Shown here piece by piece: positions 49,268-60,413 of a DNA stretch of 64,000 nucleotides. Position 1 is the stretch's first letter; every line of letters starts with the position of its first letter. The notes below the pieces were generated by a model that made no database searches, was not told the origin of the DNA, and was given only the letters and a program-made list of their open reading frames with translations. The stretch comes from Phallus indusiatus (taxonomy: Eukaryota > Basidiomycota > Agaricomycetes > Phallales > Phallaceae). Both the position numbers and the translations under genes were made by a program. The DNA lies in contig JAQFWX010000042.1 in NCBI GenBank assembly GCA_027605045.1, positions 124,001 to 188,000 on the forward strand. The letters are read 5' to 3'.

Positions 49268-49285
49268 TTGAGCGTCACCGTCTTC

Positions 49286-49904
49286 TGTTACGCGCCGAGG
49301 TCGGGATGACTAAGCGAGGCTCGGGACAGGATCGGACGTGGGTCGGATGTTGGTCGGCTTCAACTTACTCTTGAGTTGCGCCCTCACGGTGCGTCACCAA
49401 CAATTTCAGGTCGGGCTGGGTCTCCGATGTACAAGTGACGTCGGAGCTACTAGGATTGAGACTGAGCTGCGACGTCTCGAGGCTGGGTCTAGGGTCGGAG
49501 AGATGGGGATGAGGTCTGGGAGTGCGCAGCGCGGCTGCGACGTAGGATTGAGGGTCGGAGAGGTTGGTCAGAGGTAGTTGTTGAAGAGGATAGACTGAGC
49601 GTCGCCGACGACGCTCGAAGACGTCGTCAACGACGACAAGGGATCTTAGATGAGATTGGATCGAGATGTGAAACGTGTGGGAGAATGGGCGGAATAAGAT
49701 CTATATCAGAACTGGAGAAGTAGTTACAGGAAGGTTGATCTTTAAATAGCTATGAAACTAAATAGAGACCTGAAACGGGTTACAACAAGATAACAAGGAC
49801 GGAAAAGGAAATGGATCGGAACGGGGAAACAAAAGAATATAAGCGAGGTACGGAAAAGGAATGAGCGGGGCTCCGCTTAAGCGAGGTGTTACGCGGGCGT
49901 GACA
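49286..49904. mobile_element. Solo LTR, 619 bp, target duplication TCTTC
   Basis: Starts TGTTACGCG, ends GGGCGTGACA, and is bordered by TCTTC on both sides (49281-49285, 49905-49909). TG...CA ends with a 5-bp duplication mark an LTR-retrotransposon insertion reduced to one LTR by recombination. It is unrelated in sequence to the other LTRs here and has no coding capacity. Confidence 0.85.
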
Positions 49905-49946
49905 TCTTCGGCCTTCTCTGTCCGCTGCATCAACCTTTTCTTTTAC

Positions 49947-51430
49947 CGTCCCTGAACATTATTCGTCCCTGCGACGAATCTAGGCTGTCACCCAAAAACG
50001 TCAGTGTAAACTATAATGGTCTCAGTGCCAAACAATTTACTGATCTATCCCTGAACAGTTCCTGACTCCACCCAGAGGGGTTTCCGTCCCACAATTGAAA
50101 CATTCCCGTCCCGACTTTGAATTTCTCCATAATTTCCGTATCATTTTGGATGATTCTTTGTTCATTGGATAGGTATTTATCTTAAGAAAACACTAAAATT
50201 ATCTAGAAGTCTCAATACGCGTAGTTGAATCTATTTTAGTACTTTTGATGCCTCCACCCCCCGTCCCTGAAAGTCATCCGTCCCTGCAACGAATCCGGCC
50301 TGTCATCAAAATGGTCAGTCTAAACCATAACGGTCTCAATGCCCGAGCACTTACTGATCCGTGCCCTGAACAGTTCCTGGCTCCACCAAGAACAGTTTCC
50401 GTCACCAAGTGTCAAGTACCGATATCCGGGAACGGTAATAGATACTGTAATATATTTTAGTCGCTGAATATAACACCAATAACTGTCACCGTTGGTTGAC
50501 GACAGTCAGGACTTGGCCTCAATCTATAAGAGATTGTGCCACGACAGTCTTCTTCAGGATTTGTCCTGACGTTCGTCACGAGCGTCGAGTTCGTCAAGAA
50601 CGTTTCTGATATGTGCGTTCCGAGCTTCGAGAACCGCGAGCTGTATCTCGTATTGAATGATATCAAGCTCAACGATAATGAAGAAAGCTTTGAGATGTAA
50701 CTCTCGGCAACGACGGATGGCTTCCGTCGCTGCAAGTCTCGAGGGAAGATCTCGACGTTCAATGATGAATAGAATAGAGAAGGAGAGTTGTTATAGAGAT
50801 ATCGAACTACGTTCGATATTAAGTCTGAAGAACTATCTACATGTATGCTAGGGTTTATATACACGTCAGATAAATAATTCTAGCTCAGTTCGAAATAGAT
50901 TCCGAACTTGAGAAATACAAACAAGTCGTGAGATTTGTAAGTTACATCAATATATGCAGGGTATGATGTCTCATGTGATGAACATGAGGTGTGCAGGGAT
51001 GAGAGCTGTGCATACATGGACCTACGTTCGTCATCTATGATCTCATAACCGGAACGTGCGTGGAATATTCTAGAAAGGGCTTTCCGTGGGTGTTCCAGGA
51101 GTTAAGAGAGACGGGTTCGTCTCTATTCGAGTTGCGAGGTTGATTGAGATGACTGAACGCGAAGGTCATATCGTGAGTGATGTGAGCGAGATAAGATTAC
51201 GGAGATAAACGGTAAATGATCGGATATGGATTACGTAACGTTACCGGAAGTGATGTCATGAATCGGATCATGACACCAAGTTGAAACATTCCCGTCCCAA
51301 CTTTGGATTTCTCAACATTTATCGTATTGATTTGGCTGGTTATCGGTTCAACAGATAGGTATCTATCCTGAGAATTAACTAAAATTATCTAGAAGTATCA
51401 AAAAGGGTGTTTAGATGTATTTAGACGTCA
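49947..51430 (+). repeat. Two 315-bp subterminal repeats of the MULE, second copy split by an LTR
   Basis: Copy 1 starts at 49947 and copy 2 at 50262, both with CGTCCCTGAA...CGTCCCTGC-ACGAATC. Copy 2 breaks at 50409 and resumes at 51281, exactly at the target duplication of the LTR 50410-51275. Both contain TTGAAACATTCCCGTCCC, whose core GTCCCAACTTTG recurs inverted in the right-end repeats. Confidence 0.8.
50410..51275. mobile_element. Solo LTR, 866 bp, target duplication CCAAG
   Basis: Starts TGTCAAGTACCG, ends GGATCATGACA, and is flanked by CCAAG on both sides (50405-50409, 51276-51280). Removing it with one duplication restores the second 315-bp repeat, an independent check of the boundaries. 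It is a third LTR family, distinct from the TCTTC and TGTTAGGG ones. Confidence 0.85.
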
Positions 51431-51647
51431 GTCAATAAACTGCTGCTTTCATCACATGACGTCTTCATCGGAGCCACCGAAATCGTTATCGGGCATGAGA
51501 GGGTCGATTCAAAATGCCCTGATTTTCTCGATGAGCGCATAGGAAGAGGATTATGGCTGATGTACGCGCGTGCCGAAAAGAAAGAAATAGCTAAATCAAT
51601 CATATCTGATTACTGATGCGTACAGTCCGACTTAGCACGTTCAGATT

Positions 51648-52142
51648 CTAGAAGTCACTTTCAACATCAACGTTCTCGGTAAGACTTTGCGCAATCATCT
51701 CCTCCTCTGCCTCCTCCTCTGCATCGGAGTCATCAATTAACTATCCGTCCGCAGCAAGTAAGTCATCGGTTTATCAAGATGGGAGTAATAGAACTAACCG
51801 ATACCAGATTTTTTATAATAGCAGCAAGCACGGTCATACTATTGAGAAACCGTTAGTGGGTACTGCGTTATTCAAAAGAGACATTTTCGCTACTTACAGT
51901 TTCTTTGCTTTACGGCGACGGTTGTCATCGCGCAACTTCTCAGGTAAGAAATTCCATCGAATCAACTTCAAATCCTGATCCATTATGAGTATTAGGGCTA
52001 CTTCGCGTTGCTCATTCAGTTCGCAACCTCCTCCAGCTCCATCCCCGCTGGCTTCTGAACTCCCCATACCCAGGATCTCACTAATGGTTTCCTCTCCGAC
52101 GTCATCAACATCGGAGGTAAACAAAGTGGTATCAGAGTTCAT
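51648..52142 (-). CDS. Small acidic protein encoded by the MULE, unknown function
   Basis: Three exons on the minus strand (52142-51898, 51838-51805, 51740-51648) join in frame through GT-AG introns of 59 and 64 bp to give 123 aa. The N-terminal half is Ser/Gly/Glu-rich (MNSDTTLFTSDVDDVGEET). A basic patch (DDNRRRKAKKL) follows, then a short hydrophobic helix and a strongly acidic end (DDSDAEEEAEEE). It is divergent from the giant gene, with the region of CACACGTTTG repeats between them. Composition suggests a nuclear or chromatin-binding accessory factor, but I recognise no family. A lone exon-like frame at 51603-51421 on the same strand was not included. Confidence 0.5.
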
Positions 52143-52601
52143 GAAGTACGCATCAGCACCATCTAGATTCTGGGAAGTGTCGAAAAGTGAGTACGGATTT
52201 CTGAAGCTTGAGCGAACTGTTCAGCTTACACGCATTGCGTAGATACAGTGATGGAAAAAAATTACGATGGAGAGAGAGAGAGTAGAGTCAAAGGTTTAGC
52301 GAAAATGGTGTAGAACGGTAAGAACGAGAGATGTCTAAAGTCTGTTAAACTTATGGGTTTTTATATTGACTGGTTAGGACTTACGGCTTTCTTTTCCGAA
52401 TTCCAGTCTTAGCAGATCACTTATGAGCTCTGCATCTCATTCACACGCGTGTATGCACTTTTTTTATCTTATTACATCTTCGAAGAACACGAATTTAAAG
52501 CAGGGGTATGCACCTGTTCAGGGTTTTTATTCAACAAGTGATTAATCATGTTTTCCGGCCAATCTAGTGGGTTTATCTGCTGACGCTATCTCTTTCAAAT
52601 T

Positions 52602-53430
52602 GGGCTGACACATTTGCGTAGGTTATGTATTACTTTCATATTAGGAGCTGTAATGCCTGGCAGCCTTATTGCTTGTTCGTCAAGGAGTGGACAGCAGTTG
52701 AGCCTTATTACTTGTTCATCAAGGAGCGGACAGCAAGTAGAGATCACAAAACGTAGGAACTTACACGAAGTCATTTTTTTCAAGTCAAGCTCACACGTTT
52801 GCATAGCTTATGTATTAGGTTCGGACCAGGAGCCGTAGCACCACCCTCAATTACCGACTTAGTGAAAGAGCGGACGGCAGTAAACGTCTCGAGGCATATT
52901 TTTTATCAATTACACATGTGCTCTTGGTCAGCTATTCACCGTATTCTCCTCTAAAATCGGGCTCACATGCTTAGGGACAGTTTATGTATTATTTCCAGGC
53001 CAGGAGCTGTACTTTTACATGTAATAATTGGTTAGTTGCTCGAGTCATTTTCCCAAGTCGGACGGACACGTTTACATAGATTATTATGTATTAAGTTCGG
53101 ACCAGGACCGCGACCCGTAATACCACCTTCAGTACCGGCTTAGTTAAAGAGCGGACGACAGTACACGTCTCGAGGCGTGTTCCTTAGCATATATTTATAA
53201 ACACATTCTTGGTCAGTTATTCGCTGTATTCTTTTCTGAATTCGGGCCACGTTTACATAATGTTTATGTTCTATTTTCAGGACGGGAGTCGTAGCCCTAC
53301 GTTATAAGAATCTTAGTTAGTTTATGATGTTTTTTCTTCAAGTCAAGCCCACACGTTTGCACAGATTATGTATTATTCAACGGACTCAGGCTCACACGCT
53401 CCCAGATTTTATGTATTATCTCTGTGTGGC
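52602..53430 (+). repeat. Degenerate internal repeats of the MULE
   Basis: A motif like CACACGTTTGCATAG followed within a few bases by TTATGTATTA recurs about seven times (near 52610, 52790, 52970, 53070, 53250, 53345 and 53390). Intervening blocks (GGACCAGGAGC, GAGCGGACGGCAGTA-ACGTCTCGAGGC) recur at longer period. Smaller perfect tandems occur at 52662-52740 (unit of about 39 bp) and just outside at 53447-53495 (17-bp unit with AGTTGCAGGTTC, three copies). The pattern suits transposase-binding subterminal repeats. Confidence 0.7.
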
Positions 53431-53538
53431 TGTAGTACTTCGCGTAAAAGTTGCAGGTTCGTCAAAGTTGCAGGTTCGTAAGAGTTGCAGGTTCAGTGGT
53501 TACATTCTTATCTTATATCTCACTTTCACTGACGTTTT

Positions 53539-53937
53539 TGTCAGGGTATGCTACCGCGTCCCCTCATTTTTCCTCATTTATTATCATCGGTATATATTTC
53601 CCTCTATTTTAATTATATTTCCCATATATTATCTCCACCCTCCGTTTGCTCCCTCTGTCTCTATTCCACTTTCTCTACTCGCGCGCGTTGCGCGCTCGTA
53701 CCCGGCGTGACGCCGTAGGCGTCACGTCGCTTATGTTCGGTTTGGGCGTCTGGCACTTAGCTGTGTCAGGGCCGCACGCCGCGCTATCGTTTTTCATGTA
53801 TATAGTCGCTGTCCCTAGAGTGAGGGTCCCTAAGCTTGTTCTCTTAGGATCCCCTCCCTCTAGGTGAGTAGTTAGTTCTCCCCCAATATATTCACTTAGG
53901 ATCCCCTCCCTCTAGTGTGAGCTGAGTAGCCCTAACA
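53539..53937 (-). mobile_element. Solo LTR, 399 bp, minus orientation, target duplication GTTTT
   Basis: On the + strand it begins TGTCAGGG and ends CCCTAACA, bordered by GTTTT on both sides (53534-53538, 53938-53942). It is an inverted, roughly 88%-alike copy of the LTR at 60010-60408, but with a different target duplication, so the two are separate insertions. It contains two tandem copies of a CTAGAGGGAGGGGATCC block. Confidence 0.88.
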
Positions 53938-53942
53938 GTTTT

Positions 53943-54500
53943 AAGGCCGAGTCCAATGAATGCACTCTGGTATTTTTGGAATCTTTCGCCACCGAAAAAT
54001 GCGATTCTCTGAGCCTTTCACATTTGCAGTCAATCAAATATGATTTCTGTATTGAAGTCATTAATAATTTGTAAGCCTGTGTATTTTCTGAAAAGGAAAG
54101 TTATATTATTTACACGTGGATTACTAGGGATGACTCGGAGCCTGCAAGCCTCATGGCCGTATAACACCTGTTGCATTTACGCGACATGGTCGTGTTCGGA
54201 ACCGGGTCCATGCCACGAGGCCATTTCCTACGCCCGAGTTACCTCAGAGTAACGAAAAATCGTAAGTGCTTCAAAATTGCTCAGTGTGCTCGTCTCACCT
54301 ATGGTTTGGGGAACATGATTATTTCACCGATCCGGAATATATTTTAGTTCTTATTGTTATTGCACCGTGCTTGGTTTCCTCAAATATTCGACCCTAATCA
54401 TTTTTTGGATATATATATGCGCGATTTGTGGTGAGTTTTTCGTCTGTAGACTCATAACCTCTTATATTTGAATTGAGATCCAACGTTTTTCTTTGTCTTC
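53943..54500. other. Upstream region of the transposase-protease gene
   Basis: About 560 bp without a gene, between the LTR and the start codon. It presumably holds the promoter. No clear TATA box could be singled out; an AT-rich tract lies near 54410. Confidence 0.4.
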
Positions 54501-57500
54501 ATGTCTTTAGAACCTAACGCTCCTCCAAAGCGTCCTCCTGGTCGACCACCCAAGATATATCACGTCTCTGGTCGCAAAGCCGCCAATTTAGCTATGATGA
54601 TTCCTAATGAATCACTTGTTTCCTCTACGACGCCACCTCCAAACTCGGCGGAAACTCCCCATTCCCATTCTATCCCTATCTCCGTTACTCCCAACCTCGC
54701 AACTGCTCCTGCCCCTGTTCTCTCGGACATTGATGTCTTATCTACGCAGGTAGAGGCGGAGAGACGTGCTCAACACTCGCAGTGGATTCAGCCAGCAACA
54801 CTCGTAAACAATCCCCGACTATTCTTGATGAGCATTCCACGGCCCTCTCCTCCATGGACTCAGGTTGCTGTCGTCCGCACGCTTGACTTGATGTACTGGT
54901 TCGATGCTCAGGTATTTATCGTAATTCATTTCAGGAACGTATTGTACTAAATCATAATTTCAGCTTAATGATTACAGTCGGGGCCACCCCGACCCAACAG
55001 ATGTTGTAAGATTCGAATGGTTTGGCCATCCTAACGATAGTCCCGTGGCAGCCAATACCCGCCGTTTCCTCGTACATTGGGCTGAGCCTTCTATCCTGAG
55101 TACTGAAGCTAAAAATCAGGCTATTGCTTCTCGAAGAGTCGTTCATCGGTGGAAGTATCGCTGTGTAGGCACCTGTTCTCAAGTTTCTCGCGATGATATT
55201 GTGGATCAGCCTTGGTCAGGATTCTCAGCAGACCCCGATTCTCATAATTGCGCAGACAACTATCAACCTCAGAATGGAGTTGAAGGTCGAGATACTAATA
55301 AAGATCAGGGTGTTCCGTCGGTAATTCCCCGTGATGAGAGGTGCAAAGGGCTCGTAGAGTTAGTGGTATGTCTGTCTCTAAATCATCTATATATGCTGGT
55401 TCCCTGACAATATTGTAGCTCAAAATAAAGGCTCATGATCTTGGACTTGTATATATTTATCAACGGGGAACGCACGAAGATGCCTCTCCCTCGAACTTGT
55501 CTTGGTCTAGAGGAATGCGAAATGAGGTGTTGGCCGCGATGAGGACATTTGGGGCCCAACCCAGACGAATTTATGAAGGTATTGGCTTTATTTTCCCTTA
55601 AATGCATTTCCTATATACTTATCTAAACATAGAAATTGTGATGAAATACCGGTACCCTATATCCCCTGTCATCCTGTCGGGGGAAGTGTACCGACTTCCT
55701 GATTCTTATCCGGACCATAGACGTCCAACTCGGAAACAAGTACACAATATATTGCCGGGGCTGAAGCGGAGGGGACGGTTAGATGCCGATCCCTTTCGTG
55801 CAATGAGTATCCTTGCCGAACGGAACCCTGAAAAGATATACAAGTACGTCTATTCAAAAATGTCTTATTTATACATTTATATTCACGCGGGGAGTAGTTA
55901 CTCGGCTCATGATTACAGCCTCCCCGACGACAAATTGGCATTTACATGTGCATTGACGACACCTTATGCACTCGAAACTCTAATCTTACATGGGACAACA
56001 GATGGTCTCGGGATGGACAGCAGCTGGCGCAACAAGAATGAAAATCGAGCTGCTGTCACCATTTTGATAGCAGTTGATGACAATGGTCACTTATCGCCCG
56101 GTTTGTTTTTTACTCTGTTTGATCTGGAATAGCCCTAATCGACTTAATGTAGGTTCTGTTTTACTTTCAGCTAATATCCAGGTCCCAACGCTATTGCTTT
56201 ATTTGCAAGAAACAGAAAATAAAGTCATTGAGCGAGCGAAGGCAATTGTGGCTGGTAAGTGATTTAATTCCAGGATGTATTTGTCGGTCTGTTAACATTG
56301 GTACAGACAAACAATGTATTCTACATCGATCAATGAAGCATAAAGACAGAATTTATGCTATCTCAACCGACATCGTTTTGTCCGGCATGTGGTCTGTCAA
56401 TAAGTGGATGATAGACAAGAGTTCCGGTTTATTGCAGGCGATTCTTGAATGTAAGGGTGAATCTCGGGCTTTGAGTGGTTGAATGGATGTTAACCTGCTT
56501 CCAGTCCGATCGTCTAGTCGTATTCATGTTTGTCAGTTTCACATTGTCCAGGCCCTTCAACGTCTCGACGGTGATAATGGACGAGTCAAAAGTTCACCAA
56601 GGATCCCATATCGTCTGACCTACAATATTGTTAAAGCGTTTCGCAATCTTCAGCGATGTCGGACACTTGAAGAATTCCCTAAATTCCGTAAACAGTTCGA
56701 AAGGGAGCTGCGGGAGGCGTGTTACGAAGAGGAAATGGATGAAGATGACATCATAAGATCCGAATCCGATGATGAAGAGCCTGCTCCCTCTCTTAGGAAG
56801 AAAGCTTCCAAACGCCGTCTTTCTCGTACAACATCCGAAATCAAATCGGAATGCTATCAATTTTTCTTGAATTATTTTAATAAATACTGGCTGACGGACT
56901 ATTGGCTCAGTAAGTGTCCCTTCGTGAATTTGCTACTGTATTCTAACATCCCCGACATTAGAATACGTTACAGACATATCTTTACCACCCGGAGAAACTC
57001 GAGATGGTACAAACAACACGAATAACTGGGCGGAGAGTACGTTTTTAGTCTTTGACAAGGTTTTTTTGGACATGCGGAAGAATAAAAGGTGAGTGACTTT
57101 CTCATGTTGGCGAAAGACATGTATTTTACGTCTGTAGAATTGATCGTTTGGGAGCGATTATTCTCAACGAATGGTTCCCTTATTATGAAGAATGTCAGCA
57201 AACACCTGCGCGAATTCCTTCTCATATCGAGGACGATATCATGAGGGCATATACTTTGTGGGACGCCGATTGGATCAAACCGATGGGAAACCGTATTTAT
57301 CGAGTGAAATATCACAAGTAGGTCACAACGTATATTATATTCATGAATATCACTGATATGTGTGCAATATAGTCAAGGGCAGGCACAAGCTGTTAATGTC
57401 GATTTGAAAATACCCCGTTGTACTCCCTGTGAACAGTTTTCGCAAACAGGGAAGTATTGTTATCACATGCGCTCTGCCATATTATATGAACGAAACGGAC

Positions 57501-57981
57501 CTGTCACTCAATGGGAATGTAAGTAATAACTGTGTATGAGATCTATTCGTATTTATACATTCAACCCTAGCTCGAGAAACTGAGTCAATCCGACAGGCTG
57601 TTAAGGCTTCTGGATCAGCCGCCGTTCCTCACCTATATTCTGATTATCCATTCCACAACCAACTAACACGAATGGTACCAGAGTTACTCAAAGACTCAAC
57701 CTATGCTCGCGGATCAAACCCACCCCCTCTCATTTCTAAAGTCCCACCTCCACGCCCTGGTCCTACTATTGTACCTTCAGCGCAGAACAAGGGTGTCCCG
57801 GCACATCCAGAAAGTCCGTGTATGTGCATACAGTCTTTCCTCTATGTTCACAGTGATTCTATCTCACGCCAATTCTAGTTCGCACTGGCTGGGTGAATTA
57901 CGCGGGTCGTCCTTCCCGAATCCAACCTTTACACCCTCGACGATCCAGACGGCATGTTGCATTCCAGAAAAAACGTGGTCC
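54501..57981 (+). CDS. MULE transposase part of a giant transposase-protease gene (segment 1 of 3)
   Basis: Exons: 54501-54911, 54964-55365, 55419-55578, 55633-55843, 55919-56100, 56153-56254, 56307-56450, 56505-56909, 56962-57088, 57138-57317, 57373-57518, 57571-57819, then 57879-57981, where a solo LTR interrupts the exon. Introns are 49-75 bp. The N-terminus carries an AT-hook-like PPGRPP. The MULE DDE catalytic set is visible: Asp in GMDSSWRNKNENRA (about residue 428), Asp in WMIDKS (about 526), the CQFH motif near 545 and Glu in NNTNNWAEST (about 697). A degenerate SWIM zinc cluster C-x2-C...C-x-H follows at about 791. It would cut and paste the element in the nucleus. Together with segments 2 and 3 it sums to 6,009 nt, an exact multiple of three, with no stop. 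Confidence 0.75.
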
Positions 57982-58332
57982 TGTTAGGGCGACTCAGGGC
58001 ACACACCTAGAGGAGGGAAAACCTAAGATCTATTGAGGGGCATCGACTAACTACTCACCTAGAGGAGGGAAAACCTAAGAGAACAAGCTTAGGCATCCCC
58101 CTCTAGGGAAAACGCATATAAGTACAGAGTCCGAGGCGCCCGACTGATCTCCATGGGATCCGAGGAGATACAACAGAAATCGGAGTAGATCGAAGAGATC
58201 AAAAAATCGAGAAAACGATGAAAATAGTGGAAACGGCGGAATACGGGAAATGAAGGAAATCGAAACACGAAATGAAATCGAAAGAAATCGAAAAGATCGA
58301 ATAATCGGGCGAGGTGCTAGCGTACCGTAACA
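57982..58332 (+). mobile_element. Solo LTR, 351 bp, target duplication GGTCC, inside an exon
   Basis: Starts TGTTAGGGC, ends CGTAACA, with GGTCC on both sides (57977-57981, 58333-58337). It is a divergent member of the family at 53539 and 60010, sharing the start, the repeated CTAGAG-GAGGG block and the AGAACAAGCTTAGG segment. It sits within an exon of the giant gene. Removing it and one duplication rejoins codons through ...GGT CCG AAA... without a shift. Confidence 0.85.
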
Positions 58333-58337
58333 GGTCC

Positions 58338-60009
58338 GAAACGACCTGAGCGTGGCAGGAACTCCCTGTTCCTTCGTTCTGTTATTCAAGACGCAAATGA
58401 AATTAAGAAGCGACGGGAGCTGAGAAGACGACAGTTCTTACAAAAAAAGGGCACACTTCAACCGGGTCCATATCGTCCAAGCTCAAGTCGCAATAGCGTT
58501 GGCGCTGTTGAGTCTCTTATTCTTGAGCCTCGTATTCCTGAGCCTCGTATTCCTGAGCTTCTTATTCCTGACGGTCTGTTCTCTGAAGACGTTGAAATCT
58601 ACTCATCAGACATGCGACGATGGGACGACCCACATTACACCGTACGAATTGAAGAAATGGACATTTTCGTAGAACTTCTGAATTCGTTATCCGTTCTGAA
58701 TCACCTCCATACATGGGTTGGAATTTCGGGCACTTGTCGTGTGGAAACTAACATAGCGACTGCTTTATGGCGCACTGAGAACATAGAGGTACGTGTATGT
58801 GGCATATAGCCAAAGTCAAACATAACCGTATTCAACAGGAGGGATCGTTCACACACCGTATTCACCACCAATTTGCGAACGTATTCAAACGACTAATCTT
58901 CATTCATTTGATTGGTTTTCATTGGACAATATGGGATTATACCCACGTCAACGATGTCGTTAGGTGTCGAGCCATTAATCCTATTCCAAACCTCGCTCAA
59001 CTCGAAAGTGTTCAACGTGAAAGCCACTGGGACGTCATCCATGGAATGCGCCAGTTGCATAACCTGCCACCAATTCGGGTATGTGTTTATTTGATAGATG
59101 CATATATTTCGTATATTGAGTCGTTTTAGACACACCATCCGTTTGAACCAGTTTTGACTGGATTGCAAGTGGATTCTGTCTCGTGCGGCTTTTGGGCCGT
59201 CTTCTTCACTCTCACTTCAATGCTGGGCATTCCAGACAACTCGCTGAACCTATCCACGTTAACAGTACAACGCGTGAAAACCTATCTCAAGCCAATCTGG
59301 CTCAGCTTCCTACAAGAGCCAGGATTGGACGCACAAAATATAAGACCTATTTTTACGGATCTAGCTCCCCCAAACTGCCCTCCCTCACGAATCTCTTTAG
59401 CAAATGGATATATTGTAAGTGGAATCACTCTGTAACTTAACTTCATACATAGATAAATACATCGTTATAGGTAGCGCGGCGACCATCAAGTATGGTAGCA
59501 ATACCAACGCCGAATAACCAAACCAGTACATCGTCAGATGTAATCTCTTATTTCGACCCCCTCGACTCTGCATCTCTCCCGCGCGCACTTTCTATTTGTG
59601 AAAAATTGATGGATGAAGAAGGCTTGATCGTTATAGGAGGCTCCCATTTCATTGGTCCTCAGGAGATTCGAATCCTACTCGATCACGACCACGGCCGGTA
59701 TGGGACAACCGCTCAAATCACGGATTCGATTGTTAACGCATATTTACTCTTAATGGAAGCGGAGTATCAGATACGGAGACAATCACGTCCTGAGATTCCA
59801 GATTTTGTGCTTGCCGACAACTTGAAAACGACAGTAATGGCTACACGACCAGCTTCTGGCAAGTTCAAACCCATTCAACAACTTCGAAACCACACACTTT
59901 GGTTTCCAAAAGTAAGCATCCTGTTGTTTTTACCTTTTTTCGACATTGAGACTCTCATCGATAGGTCAACATTTTTGAGAAGGAGCTTATCATATTGCCG
60001 TGGCATATT
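58338..60009 (+). CDS. First Ulp1-like protease domain and start of the second (segment 2 of 3)
   Basis: It continues the exon of segment 1: 58338-58788, then 58839-59078, 59130-59414, 59471-59911 and 59965-60009, all joined in frame. It begins with a basic helix and short Glu-Pro-Arg-Ile-Pro repeats. It then shows a Ulp1/C48-type cysteine protease fold: His in FHWTIWDY (about residue 1119), an Asp candidate shortly after, and Gln...Cys in LQVDSVSCGFWA (Cys about 1190). The first domain's Asp is not the classical YDS and may be lost. From 59965 the second domain starts (ELIILPWHI) and is cut by the LTR at 60010. C48 proteases cleave SUMO or related tags. In a transposon this might remove SUMO from the transposase or from host silencing factors, which is inference. 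Confidence 0.7.
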
Positions 60010-60408
60010 TGTTAGGGCTACTCAGCTCACACTAGAGGGAGGGGATCCTAAGGAAATATATTGAAGGAAAGACTAACTACTCACCTAGAGGGAGGGGATC
60101 CTAAGAGAACAAGCTTAGGGACCCTCACTCTAGGGATAGCAACTATATACATGAAAAACGATAACGCGGCGTGCGGCCCTGACACAGCTAAGTGCTAGGC
60201 GCTCGAACCGAGCCTAAGCGACGTGATGTCACGGGCATCACGCCGGGTACGAGCGCGCGACGCGCGCGAGCAGAGAAAGTGAAATAGAGACGGAACAAGG
60301 AAACGGAAAGTGAAAGTAATGGACGGGAAATGTAAATGGAATAGAAATAAATATATACCGATGATAATAAATAAGGAAAATGAGGGGACGCGGTAGCGTA
60401 CCCTGACA
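60010..60408 (+). mobile_element. Solo LTR, 399 bp, target duplication ATATT, inside the second protease domain
   Basis: Starts TGTTAGGG, ends CCCTGACA, flanked by ATATT (60005-60009, 60409-60413). Same family as 53539-53937 but opposite orientation. It interrupts the protease exon between PWHI and PANSHW; deletion of the LTR and one ATATT restores the frame exactly. Confidence 0.9.
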
Positions 60409-60413
60409 ATATT

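Noticed and set aside
57879..57998. The reading frame reached from the GTGTAT donor at 57818, ending soon after
   Set aside because: The GTATGT donor two bases later at 57820 is canonical and keeps a frame that continues through the downstream protease exons.
53539..60408. The 399-bp inverted repeats as terminal inverted repeats of one 6.9-kb transposon
   Set aside because: Each copy has TG...CA ends and its own different 5-bp target duplication, and one lies inside a coding exon. They are independent solo LTRs.
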